Below are positions 40,068-50,107 of a DNA stretch of 64,000 bases, in pieces. This DNA comes from Agapetus fuscipes (taxonomy: Eukaryota; Arthropoda; Insecta; Trichoptera; Glossosomatidae), in assembly GCA_951799405.1 (NCBI GenBank), contig OX637341.1, positions 18,095,659 through 18,159,658 on the forward strand, in the 5' to 3' direction. Positions within the stretch are counted from its first letter, which is position 1. Each line of letters begins with the position of its first letter. The notes beneath the pieces were generated by a model, which saw nothing but the letters and a program-made list of their open reading frames with translations, did no database searches and had not been told where the DNA came from. The position numbers and the translations under genes are program-made.

Positions 40068-40400
40068 GCCTCAACGACGATACCATGTTGAAAGCACCGG
40101 TTCTCATCAGATCACCGAAGTTAAGCGACATTGAGCGCGGATGCTACCTGGATGGATGACCGCTCAGGTACACCGCATGTCGTTGGCATTTCTTGGACCG
40201 GTCCGTAGTCCTGTGGCAACACTTCGGACTCGTAAATGGAAGGTTGTGGATTTGAATCCCGGCGGAGCACAAAAAAATACCATTTATATTTCCAAATGTG
40301 CTCTTCGCTGGGTTGAACAATTCATATCCTTTACCAAAGACCGGTCACTGAAAGGTCCATCCAACCTTACAACAACTGGGTCTTGCTTGAGAATTGGTAA
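40068..40400 (+). mobile_element. 5S-S1 chimeric SINE
   Basis: The 5S module (40068-40188) reads ACCATGTTGAAAGCACCGGT, GATCACCGAAGTTAAGCG, GGATGGATGACCGCTCAGGT, ACACCGCATGTCGTTGGC, which aligns along the whole of insect 5S rRNA, including the internal promoter region. Six bases later the S1 head begins (GGACCGGTCCGTAGTCC). The copy is 3' truncated at GAGAATTGG. Two internal Pol III promoter types are thus stacked. Confidence 0.9.
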
Positions 40401-40552
40401 CTTGTTAATTTTCCATCGTTTTTTTTTCGACGTAAGCAACGCCTTGTTGGTAACATGGTAAGATATCGCGATAGCTACTGCGTTGCTTCGATAACCAGCC
40501 TTGAAAATGCTTGGCATTTGTGGTGCAAAAATATTTTTCATCTTTTAACGTA

Positions 40553-40790
40553 AAGACTAGACATTTTAGTCGTCGGTTGAGCTCACGCTTTGGCAAACTA
40601 ATGCCTGCGCTGGAAGTTTCATCAGCACGGTCATTCTTACCTACCGAATTTTGTTATATTTGTATGAAAACAAATAAGCTGTTCACTTGCGGCCATCTTG
40701 TATTGACAGGTCTTCATACAAATGCATCATTAGTTTGTCAAAGCGTGGGCTCAACCAACGACTAAAATCTCTAAGAATAGCACCGTTTGA
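40553..40790. mobile_element. MITE1 copy, left end damaged
   Basis: Left end reduced to ACTAGACATTTTAGTCGTCG; right end CTAAGAATAGCACCG intact. Confidence 0.75.
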
Positions 40791-40984
40791 ACTTTAATCA
40801 ATTTTTCTATTTAGGTCATTTTTATAGTGAAAATAAGTTTTAAACATGCTATTTTAAAAGAACAAAATTGAAGTCACAAAAAGCCTGAAATAAATGTTTA
40901 AAATACTGAGAAAAAAATATATACATATATTTAATTCCTGATTAGCTCGATCACTAAGCAAAAGCGTAGGCACCCTTTGAGGAG

Positions 40985-41260
40985 GCAAGGAATCACCCGG
41001 GGTGCGATCAGGGGGGGGGGGGGTGGTAGAATAAGGGGGTAGGAAGGTCTGTGGGGGGGGGGGTGGAACAGAAGGGGTTCGTAATTATAAACGGTTCTGC
41101 TTGTTGCAAATGTTGGAAATAATTAATACCGCCGACCGACCCCCCGGACGAAATAATCGATGCGAAGATTTTGCACCCCTGGATTAAGTATTCTGAACGC
41201 TGCATGACTCTGAGCCCATCACACACACTTATGCAAACGAATATATGTGTATTTGTCATG
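40985..41260. repeat. G-tract island
   Basis: Runs of 10-12 G at about 41011 and 41053, then C-runs (GACCGACCCCCCGGACG). The reverse frame 41008-41259 is low-complexity. Confidence 0.65.
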
Positions 41261-41280
41261 ATAAAATAAAAGGAAAATAT

Positions 41281-41672
41281 AATAATATGCTATATTAGCT
41301 ATATTATAATGCAAAGACATATTACATTTAAGATTTATATGAAATGTTTTCCCACAAACAGACACGTATAATATTTTTCAGGGTTTGGTGGTTTACACAG
41401 TGAAAGTCCATTGTATAATTAATCAAAGAAATATACTGTTGTAATTCACTTTTTTATTATTTTATTTTAAATATGTCTTTGATTAATTAGACACGTATAA
41501 GTTTTCGCTTAAACATGCCGCATGTGAACTTACAATATAAAACCCGATTCTCTAATGAACATAAGCCCTGCAACTCTTACCGACCTTCTCTGAAACAGGG
41601 GTGACATTGCAAAGTGATCCATTTTTTATAGTATGGGTGGTCAGCCGCAGACCAACCTATTAGTAAAGGAAT
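41281..41672 (-). mobile_element. S3 element split by 117-bp insertion
   Basis: The 3' part (41300-41371) and 5' part (41489-41672) make one S3. AGACACGTATAA occurs on both sides of the insert (41360-41371, 41489-41500), a 12-bp target duplication. Confidence 0.85.
41372..41488. mobile_element. 117-bp insert, Penelope-like
   Basis: It contains TTACACAGTGAAAGTCCATT, related to the ACTTTCACTGTGTTAACA at 29150 and to 53938-53955. It also has an inner inverted pair ATTAATCAAAGA / TCTTTGATTAATT. Assignment to Penelope-like termini rests on these shared motifs. Confidence 0.5.
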
Positions 41673-42004
41673 GTTCAACCCAAAAAATACTTTTAAACTC
41701 ATATATGAATACATAATTTCTCGTATATAAACTTGATCTGAGTGCGTTAGTGTGTGTGATGTGCCGAGATGCGGTTAACTATCGGAGTGCCCTTGCAAAT
41801 TCAACCCTTTACAAAAATGTACGTAGATAGGTACATTAGATTTTCGTTCCCTTTTTTTATGATTGCATTTTAAATGCAAATTATTATGGATTAATGCTGA
41901 TCATTGCAAGGGAGTCTAGAGTGCTATTTTATTAAGTGCATCTTTTGTATTAGAAAAAATGCGCCTAAGTCTCTTATAAAAAAATATATTTAAGAACATA
42001 TAAA

Positions 42005-42262
42005 ACAGATACGCTACATAATGATGATGATGATGAATTGATGATTTCTTTATAGCGCCGTTTCGTGATGTAGTCACTCCAAGGGCGCTGGTGCAAACGA
42101 TGCCAGAAATTTGCTTGTCTTCAGTGCATTCCGGAACTTTCCATGGTCCTCTAGCTCTCTCACATGAAGTGGCAGGTGGTTCCAGGCCAGAGGGCCAGCA
42201 ACTGCAAATGCACGCTCTCCAAATATTGTGTTAACTCTTCTTATAGGATAGAAGCCAATGTC
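42005..42262 (-). mobile_element. LINE L-B, C-terminal fragment
   Basis: The reverse frame reads YRDIGFYPIRRVNTIFGERA, FAVAGPLAWNHLPLHVRELE and KFRNALKTSKFLA, the C-terminal signature shared by CR1/Jockey-type polyproteins. The 3' end is GGAGTGACTACATCACGAAA, then TCATCAATTCATCATCATCA. Confidence 0.75.
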
Positions 42263-42660
42263 CCTGTAACTGTAACTCTTTTGCCATTCCACTAAGGGTG
42301 GCCAGAGCCTCTGCAGAGCTGCCTCCAATTCTCCCTATTCTTACATACCTCTTTCAATTCATTCAAATCCATCCCCTTTTTCATGCATTTTCTTTTTTAA
42401 CCGTCACTTTGTATATCCCATTTTTTCACAATCTCCTCAATCTGACCACTCCATACTTTGCTCGGTCGTCCTTTACCTCTTTTGCTTTTCACACTTCTTT
42501 TGTGTAGATGCAGTATGTCAGTTTATCACCATTTTATTCTTTCCACATGCCCAAACCATCTCATCACATTATTTGGTACCTTATTTTTCACACGCACTTT
42601 CACACACATTATTTCTTTTTCCATTCATGCCTAACTCTATCATTCAGAGTTTTTCCAAAT
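42263..42660 (-). mobile_element. LINE L-A 3' end, second subfamily
   Basis: The 3' end is CTCTGCAGAGGCTCTGGCCA with an AGTTACAGTTACAG tail. Reverse reading gives the MRWFGHVERIKW-like region and QSDGKKKMHEKGDGFE-type broken frames. It abuts L-B head-to-tail on the same strand. The 55565 and 62985 copies belong to this subfamily. Confidence 0.75.
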
Positions 42661-43067
42661 TTTCAGAATTCATATTATATTTTCCTGTACCCTCTTAAAT
42701 TTTGTCGTCATTTATTGAAATGTTGTTTATCTTATAGGAACATCTGTCTCTATGAAATGCTCGCCTCTGTTCGAAAGGGAATATAGTTCAATCAAATTGA
42801 GTAAAATAAAGATTTTACTTGTTAATAAAAATATTTGATTAGTTTAGTGAATGGTATTTTTTGCATTAATGCTTCTTTTTCTTTGTTTCAGGTAAGAATT
42901 CCACAGATAAATCGACTTTTATGAGTACGGAAAGTATTGAAGGTCAGTGACAGTTGAAAATATTCAAAATTAAGAAACCATGTTCAACGAATTGTGCTAA
43001 TTTTTTTTTTCAAAAAATATGCCATTTTTGTGTGCACACTTTTGAGAATATCAGTTACTTAGTGTTA

Positions 43068-43350
43068 GGTCAGGTCCATAGTCTAGTGGTTAACATTTCT
43101 GACTCGTAAATGGAAGGTCGTATATTCGAATCTTAGTGGAGCGCAAAATAATATATTTTCAAATATGCTCTTCGCTGGGTGAAAAATTCATACACCTTTA
43201 CCAAATACCGGTTACTAAAGGTCCATCCAGGCTTACAGCAACTGGGTCTTGAGAATCGGCGCTTTCTACAGCGACAACCAAGCTCGCAGAGGGTGTGATT
43301 CACTCAAAAACAGCGCTCACCGAATAAATCATCCTTATATTAATATTAAC
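43068..43350 (+). mobile_element. S1 SINE with tail A
   Basis: Head AGGTCCATAGTCTAGTGGTT, box B damaged (TATTCGAATC), core CGCTTTCTACAGCGACAACC, tail A CAGCGCTCACCGAATAAATC ending TTAATATT. Confidence 0.9.
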
Positions 43351-43429
43351 TGCTTCCTTTGTTGACCCATCTCTGATAAAAGCGCATAATTTTTGTAACC
43401 CAGCAATTTAGAGAATAATTCGATTTTTT

Positions 43430-43508
43430 TTTGCTCCGCTGAGAATTGACCCACACCCTTCTGATAACAAGTCCGCAACGTTTGCCATTAGACTACGCAC
43501 CGGTCTGA
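43430..43508 (-). mobile_element. S1 tRNA head only, diverged
   Basis: TTTGCTCCGCTGAGAATTGA, CAAGTCCGCAACGTTTGCC, AGACTACGCACCGGTC: the S1 head in reverse. Confidence 0.65.
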
Positions 43509-43762
43509 CTGCAACTTAGATCACAGATGTATTGAATTCAAATGCTCAGGGATCTATGTAACTCGTCCAACCTGAATAAGAACAATTCAATTAGAAATCA
43601 GACAAACAACACAGTGTTCCGGACGGAATGAACTCTGGGTAATGTATGAACCTCTGGGGTCCTATCAATAGTTATTTAATTAAACTAGGCTACCTTTATG
43701 CAAGCTACATACATTCATTCATGCATGGCATTTTAGCATGTACCTTTTTACCCGGGTTAAGC

Positions 43763-43916
43763 TCTCCATAAGATTGATGATGATAAGGATGTAGAATCCA
43801 TCTTTCCGGGCTTGTAGACCAAGGTCCAATAATTCTTTTTGTAGGCTGCTTTATTCTTTTTAGAAGGCTGCTACGTTTCGTCAGTAACATACGACTGACT
43901 TCTCCATAAGATTGAT
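43763..43916 (-). mobile_element. Penelope-like terminus with 16-bp flanking repeat
   Basis: TCTCCATAAGATTGAT occurs at 43763-43778 and 43901-43916 around a 122-bp segment. In minus orientation it reads GAAGTCAGTCGTATGTTACT, GACGAAACGTAGC: a GTCAGT/ACTGAC stem placed directly before GAAACG, hammerhead-like. The GATAAGGATGTAGAATCC part is shared with the hairpin at 47015. Confidence 0.6.
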
Positions 43917-43989
43917 TAAAGCTGAAATAATACGAGAGCAACTTCTTATCTAAGGTAGAGCGCTGAAATCTATAGATTAAAGAAAATAA

Positions 43990-44282
43990 TAGGCTGATTT
44001 ATTTGGTGAGCGCTGTTTTTGTCTGTATCACACCTCAAGAGCCGTCTGCTAGCTTGTTTGTCGCTGTAAAAAGCGCCAATTCCCAAGCAAGACCCAGTTG
44101 CTGTGAGGCTGGATGGAACTTTTGATGACCGGTCTTTGGTAAAGGTTTATGAATTTTTCAACCCAGTGAAGAGCAAATTTGAAAATCTAAATGGTATATT
44201 TTTTGTGCATCGCCGGGATTCGAACCCGCAACCTTCCATTCAGAGTCCGAAGTGTTACCACTGAACTACAGACCGGTCCCTG
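43990..44282 (-). mobile_element. S1 SINE with tail A, full length
   Basis: Plus strand from GCTGATTTATTTGGTGAGCG to GAACTACAGACCGGTCC. Core end is GCGCTTTTTACAGCGAC in sense, the tail-A form. Confidence 0.9.
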
Positions 44283-44439
44283 ACTAGTAGCTTCTAGAGA
44301 AAGCAGAAAGGGAAAATCTCTATAGACCGATCACATGAAGACAGCAGCAAGCAGCTCGGTGGTTGAAACGCTGGGAGGAGTCAAGTCCAAGGAGAACTAC
44401 ATAAATAATAATTTTTAAATCGACAATAGTCACTGTTTC

Positions 44440-44935
44440 TGCTACTGTAACCTGCCGCCGTTCCACTGGGGGTGGCCGGTACTTTCGCAGATGCGTCTCT
44501 GCTTTTTGTTCTGTCCTTGCATATCTCTTTCATCTCCTCAACATTCATCTCAAGGCCTTAAAGGGTACGGCACCCCTATGTCTCGCTGAACTATGTCCTG
44601 CTGAAGTCGCTTCAAAGCGAAGACTGCCTCTACTGCTGTCAACAGGATCAAAGAACCAATAAGAGCAAACACATACAATTTTGCGGACAGGAGCTTTGGA
44701 GTAGCTGGTCCAGTGGCCTGGAATAATCTGCCGGTTGACCTTCGCTCTGACCAGCCCACCATCGCCTTCAGAAGAGGACTTTAGAAAATGCTGTTTTCGA
44801 AGAGCCACGGTGCCCTTGAGATGGTCTGTGATTATTAAACGGTGCCACCGGAAATAAATCATCCATCATCATCATCTGTTTCTTCAAACAAACTCTTCTC
44901 TTACTCTCACTCTGCAGGTTCCATTCTTTCGCGAT
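44440..44935 (-). mobile_element. LINE L-A 3' end, split by L-C
   Basis: GTGGCCGGTACTTTCGCAGA and CATCTCCTCAACATTCATCT on the left, and CAAACTCTTCTCTTACTCTC with AGGTTCCATTCTTTCGCGAT on the right, are continuous in the L-A copy at 31010. L-C lies between. Confidence 0.75.
44552..44868 (+). mobile_element. LINE L-C, C-terminal fragment in L-A
   Basis: Frames read ALKGTAPLCLAELCPAEVAS, then (shifted) TYNFADRSFGVAGPVAWNNL, PVDLRSDQPTIAFRRGL. The SFGVAGPVAWNNLP run is the conserved C-terminal signature of CR1/Jockey-type LINEs. The tail is GGAAATAAATCATCCATCAT. Confidence 0.75.
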
Positions 44936-45285
44936 CCTCAAAAATGGAGACCAAGACAGCAAAGTATAGAAAAAGACTACACTATTGAAGAATGCAAAAA
45001 TGGCACGTTTGCCTGATAAACTTAAGTGAGAATAAGAAACAGCGTGGGCCCTGTATACATTAGATCCGTTACCTTACCTCGGTACTATTTTCATTACTAA
45101 GTTGGAGTATGTTCCCAGTACTCGCCGCAAATTACTGCTACGGATTAAATTATATGGAATTCAGCGTAGACGCAGCGTTAACTAAAGTCAATTTATTTGT
45201 TCATCTAAAATTTACAATCCATCTTGTAAAAAATCAATTTTCATGTCTATACACAAGACAAAACGTGCAATTTTTGAATAAATGA
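44936..45285. other. Unassigned DNA
   Basis: No gene or repeat recognised; includes TACCTTACCTCGGTACTA. Confidence 0.35.
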
Positions 45286-45289
45286 ATAT

Positions 45290-45515
45290 CTGAGCAGAAA
45301 CGCAACTGTGGCGAGTAGAACTTATTTATTTTTATGGGTAAGGGGGGCGACCTTACGCCAACAACTTAAGTTGTAATGAGGGTTTCCCAGCTCCCGAAGG
45401 GGCTGGTACTAATATCATAAGAATCCTGAGTGAACCTTGCCGGTATTTTATTTTGGGTTTGAAATGAGCACCGAAATGCAAGAATTGTACCAACTGAGCT
45501 ATCGACTGGTTCAAA
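45290..45515 (-). mobile_element. S2 SINE
   Basis: CGCAACTGTGGCGAGTAGAA, GGGCGACCTTACGCCAAC, GGTTTCCCAGCTCCCGAAGG, GGTTTGAAATGAGCACCG and CAACTGAGCTATCGACTGG. The segment between the body and the head is shortened. Confidence 0.8.
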
Positions 45516-45674
45516 ATTAAATATTCATTTAAGTGTATTAAAGTTTTATTTGCAAGATTATTTTTTACAGCATAAATAAAACACGTGTGGTCTGTTTGAC
45601 TGGTAATTAAAAAAGGAAAAATTAAAATTACACTTTACAATTAGATTTGTTCTTATTTTTTGATAGGCTTTATA

Positions 45675-45881
45675 TAACATACTCTAAATTGCAAAGATTT
45701 ATTATAATGTATTCCCACAAGCAGACACGTATAAGTTTGCGCTTGAACATGCCGCATATGAACCTACAATATAAAACCCAATATAAAATGAACATAAGCC
45801 CTGCAACAGGGGTGACATTGGCAAAGTGAACCATTTTCTACAGCATGGGTAGTCAGCCGCACACCAACCTATAAGTCAAGG
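45675..45881 (-). mobile_element. S3 element with short deletions
   Basis: ACTCTAAATTGCAAAGATTT to CTATAAGTCAAGGCAC; GACCTTCCCTGAA is deleted. Confidence 0.8.
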
Positions 45882-45984
45882 CACATACACAACCAATTAC
45901 ATTTTTAAAATCAACAAATTATAATATGTATGGACATCAAAAACTAACAGAAAAACAATTTTAATTTAAAAAACCCCTAGCCGC

Positions 45985-46095
45985 CAAAATCACAGTTAAA
46001 CCGCCATTTCTTTTTGTCCTTACACACTTCTTTCATTTCCTCCAGAGTCATAACCTTCTTCATACAGGCTCTCCTTTTATTATGACTCTGGATAT
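45985..46095 (-). mobile_element. LINE L-A relative, short 3' fragment
   Basis: ACCGCCATTTCTTTTTGTCC, TCCTCCAGAGTCATAACC, CATACAGGCTCTCCTTTTAT match the fragment at 6085-6190. Confidence 0.7.
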
Positions 46096-46099
46096 TCCA

Positions 46100-46360
46100 C
46101 TATAATCTATAATCTATTATCTAAGTTGCAAGGATATATTCATTCAAAGCTCTCAGATGTATGCCCACAAACAAACACGTGTAGTTCGCGCTTACAAATG
46201 CTGATTGTGTAGGTACTTACAAATAAAATCCAAACCTCAAATGAACATACACCCTGCAACTCCTGCCGACCTTCCCTGAAACAGGGGTGACATTGGCAAA
46301 GTGAACCATTTTTACAGTACCTATGGGTGGTCAGCCTCATACCAACCTATAAGTCAAGGA
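46100..46360 (-). mobile_element. S3 element, ATTATAG-tail subtype
   Basis: TATAATCTATAATCTATTAT to CTATAAGTCAAGGAATT. Interrupts the L-A relative at GATATTCCA. Confidence 0.85.
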
Positions 46361-46489
46361 ATTACACACTAATAAAATAATGCTTAACCGAAAAACCGCG
46401 ATAACCAGATTCTCTACAACAACAGGTATAAAAGGCATTTGTATCTTCAGGCATCTCGCAGTGGAAGGATACGTCGAAAAAGTATCTGT

Positions 46490-46670
46490 AAAAGCTTTGG
46501 GGGGTTGTTGGGGGGGAGCCCGTTAAAGCAACAGGTGTCGTGGGGGGGGAGAGCGGGCTAGTGTGGGGGTAGAATGGGGGGGCGTACCCAAGATGCCTCA
46601 GTATGAATGAAACCTCGCAGGCTACGTGCCAGCTTCGTGGAGAAAGTGAGGGGGGTGGCTGAGATTTTTT
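46490..46670. repeat. G-tract island
   Basis: GGGGGGTTGTTGGGGGGGAG, GTCGTGGGGGGGGAGAGC, GGGGGTAGAATGGGGGGGC. Confidence 0.65.
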
Positions 46671-46767
46671 ATTGCGTGTTAACTCGTGAACGCGTGCGAC
46701 TGAAAAGGCAGTGTTTGTGAATGAGATGGAAGATTTCACCTTGAAATTGTTTTATATGTATTACCAT

Positions 46768-46925
46768 GGCAAATGTTGCAGGGCTTATGTTCATTTGAGG
46801 CTTGGATTTTATTTGTAAGCACACATTCAGCATTTGTAAGCGCGAACTACACTTGTTGGTTTGTGGGCATACATCTGAGAGCTTTAAATGAATGTACATA
46901 TCCTTGCAACTTAGATTATAGACAA
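46768..46925 (+). mobile_element. S3 3' two-thirds, ATTATAG-tail subtype
   Basis: GGCAAATGTTGCAGGGCTTA to GCAACTTAGATTATAGAC. Confidence 0.8.
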
Positions 46926-47014
46926 TTATTATAAATGTAATAATAATAATCTAAGTTGCAAGGATAGATTCATTTAAAGTTTTCGAATGCATGCCCACAA
47001 ACAAACACGTGTAG

Positions 47015-47198
47015 ATGATGATGATAAGGATGTAGAATCCATCTTTCCGGATTTGTAGACCATGTTCAACAATTATTTTGTTGGCTGCTTTATTCTTTTT
47101 GGAAGGCTGCTACGTTAAAGCAGCCTACAAAATAATTATTGAACATGGTCTACAAACTCGGAAAGATGGATTCTACATCCTTATCAGCATCATCTGAA
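47015..47198. mobile_element. Foldback unit, Penelope-related
   Basis: GGATGTAGAATCCATCTTTC mirrors GAAAGATGGATTCTACATCC; arms of about 75 bp continue through AGACCATGTTCAACAATTAT / ATAATTATTGAACATGGTCT and the centre is GCTGCTACGTTAAAGCAGC. The left arm resembles 43779-43870. With its right flank it forms the insert between the two AAACACGTGTAG copies. Confidence 0.75.
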
Positions 47199-47214
47199 GC
47201 CGGCCATGAAAGCC

Positions 47215-47495
47215 TTCTTCTTCTTCTTCTTGTGCCACTTCTAACGAAGATCGGCGATCATCACAGCTATTTTGATTTTTGATGCTGCGGTTTGAAATAG
47301 GGACTTGGTGCTTCTGCCGAACCACTGTCGCAGGTTTTTCAGCCACGATGTCCTTCGGCGTCCCTGAGATCTTCTCCCCTCAATCTTACCCTGAATGATA
47401 AGATGAAGGAGACGGTACTTCTCATTTCTCATAATGTGACCGAAGTACATTAGCTTTCTCTGCTTAATGGTAGGCAGGAGCTCCTAAAATGAAAG
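47215..47495 (-). mobile_element. LINE L-F 3' end with 10-bp duplication
   Basis: The reverse frame 47241-47450 reads YFGHIMRNEKYRLLHLIIQG, KIEGRRSQGRRRTSWLKNLR, QWFGRSTKSLFQTA, a C-terminal block very common in insect LINE copies. The tail is an AAG repeat. CATGAAAGCC flanks it on both sides (47205-47214, 47496-47505). Confidence 0.85.
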
Positions 47496-47629
47496 CATGA
47501 AAGCCTACAAACACTTAAAACACGTGTAGTTCGCGCTTACAAATGCTGAATGTGTACTTACAAATAAAATCCAACCCTCAAATGAACATAAGCTCTACAT
47601 ATTTTGCCGACCTTCCCTGACACAGGGGT

Positions 47630-47777
47630 ACAACCTACAACATAAAAACCAAATCTCAAATGGACATACACCCTGCAACTCTTGCCGTCCTTCCCTGTAA
47701 CAGGGGTGACATTGGAAAAGTGAACCATTTTTTTTCAGTATGGGGGGTCAGCCTTATACCAACCTATAAGTCAAGGA
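47630..47777 (-). mobile_element. S3 5' half
   Basis: ACAACCTACAACATAAAAAC to CTATAAGTCAAGGAAG. It continues directly from a different S3 subtype at 47629, so the pair looks recombinant. Confidence 0.8.
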
Positions 47778-47834
47778 AGTGAAGTGCGTTTATTTTATTT
47801 GAGTATCTATAATCAAATAATAATAATAATATTA

Positions 47835-48115
47835 TTATGAGGATTTATTTGGTGAGCGCTGTTTTTGTGTGTATCACACATCAAGAGCCCTCTGTGAGCT
47901 TGGTTTAGAAAAAAAAATTGGAAAGCGCCAATCGTCAAGCAAGACCCATTTTCTGTAAGGCTGGATGGATAAAGGTGTATGAATTTTTCATCCAGCGAAG
48001 AGCATATTTGAAACTATAAATGGTATATATTTTGTGCTCCACCGGTATTCGCACCTTTGCACCTTCCATTTACAAGTCAGAAGTGTTAACCGCTAGACTA
48101 CGAACCGGTCAAAGT
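47835..48115 (-). mobile_element. S1 SINE with tail A
   Basis: GGATTTATTTGGTGAGCGCT to CTAGACTACGAACCGGTC. The central GACCGGTC segment is deleted, and the core end carries an A-run. Confidence 0.85.
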
Positions 48116-48117
48116 TG

Positions 48118-48341
48118 CATAGATAAATTAACATTTTAAGTGCATGTCACAAACAGACACGTGTAGGTTCGCGGTGACAAAGTCTGCATGTGTTCTTACA
48201 AATTAAAACCCAAACCTCAAATGAACATAAACTCTGCATCTTTTGCCGACTTTTCTGAAACACGTGTGACATTGGCACAGTAAACGTTTTATTACAGTAT
48301 GGATGGTCATCCTCATACCAACCTACATATATAAGTCAAGG
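48118..48341 (-). mobile_element. S3 element, diverged
   Basis: CATAGATAAATTAACATTTT to ATATATAAGTCAAGG, CAAACAGACACGTGTAGG intact at the target site discussed for 41360 and 47003. Confidence 0.8.
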
Positions 48342-48344
48342 TCA

Positions 48345-48905
48345 CAATATTTCAAAAATGTACAAAAGTAGGAGCTTTCTATTACTACTACGAAATTATT
48401 TGATGATATTTCTAAAAATAAATAAAATCAATTTCATTTTACTTTAGTTGATATAAAAGGTGCTTAATAAATGTAAAATTAAGTGAACCAAAAATATTTT
48501 ATTTTTGAAGCTGTGGGTTTTTTTGTATACAAATGTAATTATTGTTAGCATCTACACTTGGTTGAAGTAAAAAATTACCTAGTAATAAATCTGGAAGCAA
48601 CATTTAATTTTCAAGTGAGAAAAAAAATCAAGTGTAAACGCAATTAATAAATAAATAAATTTAAATATAATTAATTCCGTAGATAAAAATGATATATTAT
48701 AAATTATTAATTTCGAAATAAAATAATGGCTTTGCGTACGTAAGTCGCGGCTGGGAGTGAATTAAAAATGCGATAAATCAAAAATTTAATGTCTTTAATC
48801 ATAATATTAACCAGTTTTGGATCAAAATACGACTTAACTAGTTTGACCACGTATGTCAAAAAAGAATGAGTATTTTTGTATGAAGAATTTTTAAATTGTC
48901 TGGAC
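48345..48905. other. AT-rich DNA, nothing recognised
   Basis: No gene or repeat recognised. Confidence 0.4.
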
Positions 48906-48909
48906 ATAA

Positions 48910-49036
48910 AACTGACTCCTAAAAAAAACAGCTGTTTACATGCGGCCATCTTGGATTGACAGGTCTTTACACAATTAATATTACCGATATTCGGTAGGTA
49001 AGAATTACCGTGGTGATGAGACTTCCAGCCCTAGAA
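48910..49036. mobile_element. MITE1-related right half
   Basis: GCGGCCATCTTGGATTGACA, GGTAGGTAAGAATTACCGTG and GATGAGACTTCCAGCCC match the right half of the element at 19985-20415. Confidence 0.65.
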
Positions 49037-49179
49037 ATATTTTCGAAGAAAGAATGCAGGGAAGATGCCCAAAAAAAAAGGTTCTTAGTAACCAATAACA
49101 AAACACCAGTTTGCCATTTCCGTGACATCACATTTTTTTGTCCATTGAATTTGTGCCGAGTCAACTGATCTATAATCAA

Positions 49180-49414
49180 AATTGCAATAATATATTAACA
49201 TCTAAGATTCATATTAAATACATACCCACAAACCGACACGTGTAAGTTCGCGCTTACAAATGTTGCATGTGTAGGTACTTGGAAATTAAAATCCAAACTC
49301 AAATGAACATAAGCCGTGCAACTTTTGCCGACCTTCCCAGGGGTGACGTTGTGAAAATGTACCATTTTTTTTACAGTTTCTGTGTCAACCTCATACCAAC
49401 CTATAAGTCAAGGA
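49180..49414 (-). mobile_element. S3 element
   Basis: AAAATTGCAATAATATATTA to CTATAAGTCAAGGAGC; short deletion at CCTTCCCAGGGGTGACG. Confidence 0.8.
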
Positions 49415-49657
49415 GCTATGAAGCACATTTTTTTTTAAATTCAGGGGATTTTTTAGCTTCAAAGCCTTCTTTTTATCCACTCTTTTAAGAATCATAAATA
49501 TTTTTTTTAATCAACCAAATTATGTATGTAAAACTTTCGAAAAAATGCGGTAGCAGTTTGTCGGCCATTACGTATCAGATGCTATCGTTACAAACACTGA
49601 AGACGCACCATTACCATTTAAGATTTCTTCTAGATCTATTTTATCTAGATTATAAAA

Positions 49658-49757
49658 AAATCTAAGTTACAAATATGATATTTTTCATATTGAAAGCACA
49701 CAGGAAAACACCTTTAAGTTTGCGCTTAAAAATGCTGAATGTGTCATTACAAATTAA
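49658..49757 (-). mobile_element. S3 3' half, diverged
   Basis: ATCTAAGTTACAAATATGAT to TCATTACAAATTAAA; the next S3 inserted at its AAATC. Confidence 0.65.
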
Positions 49758-50013
49758 AATCTAATCTAATCTAATCTAAGTTGCAAAGATATGTTGCATT
49801 GGAGATTCACATTACATGCATTCTCACAACCAGACACGTACAAGTTTGCGCTTGCACATGCCTCATGTGAACCTACAACATAAAAACCAAATCCCAAATG
49901 GACATATACCCTGCAACTCTTGCCGTCCTTCCCTGAGACAGGGGTGGCATTGGCAAAGTGAACCATTTTTACAGCATGGGTGGTCAGCCGCATACCAACC
50001 TATAAGTCAAGGA
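49758..50013 (-). mobile_element. S3 element, full length
   Basis: ATCTAATCTAATCTAATCTA to CTATAAGTCAAGGAAC, all landmarks present; a good reference copy. Confidence 0.9.
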
Positions 50014-50107
50014 ACATACAGGACAAATTACATTTTATACATCACTAAATAATAATATGTATGGACAACAAACAGAAAACAAATTCTAATTTAGTAAACC
50101 CTAGCCT

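Larger units (their letters stand above)
46942..47629 (-). mobile_element. S3 element with nested insertions
   Basis: The 3' part ends at AAACACGTGTAG (47003-47014). The 5' part resumes at the same 12 bases (47518-47529) and runs to GACCTTCCCTGACACAGGGG. At 47630 it changes into another S3 segment. Confidence 0.8.

Noticed and set aside
40068..40188. Functional 5S rRNA gene
   Set aside because: It is fused directly to the S1 SINE, lacks a T-run terminator at the right place, and recurs with the same junction at other loci.
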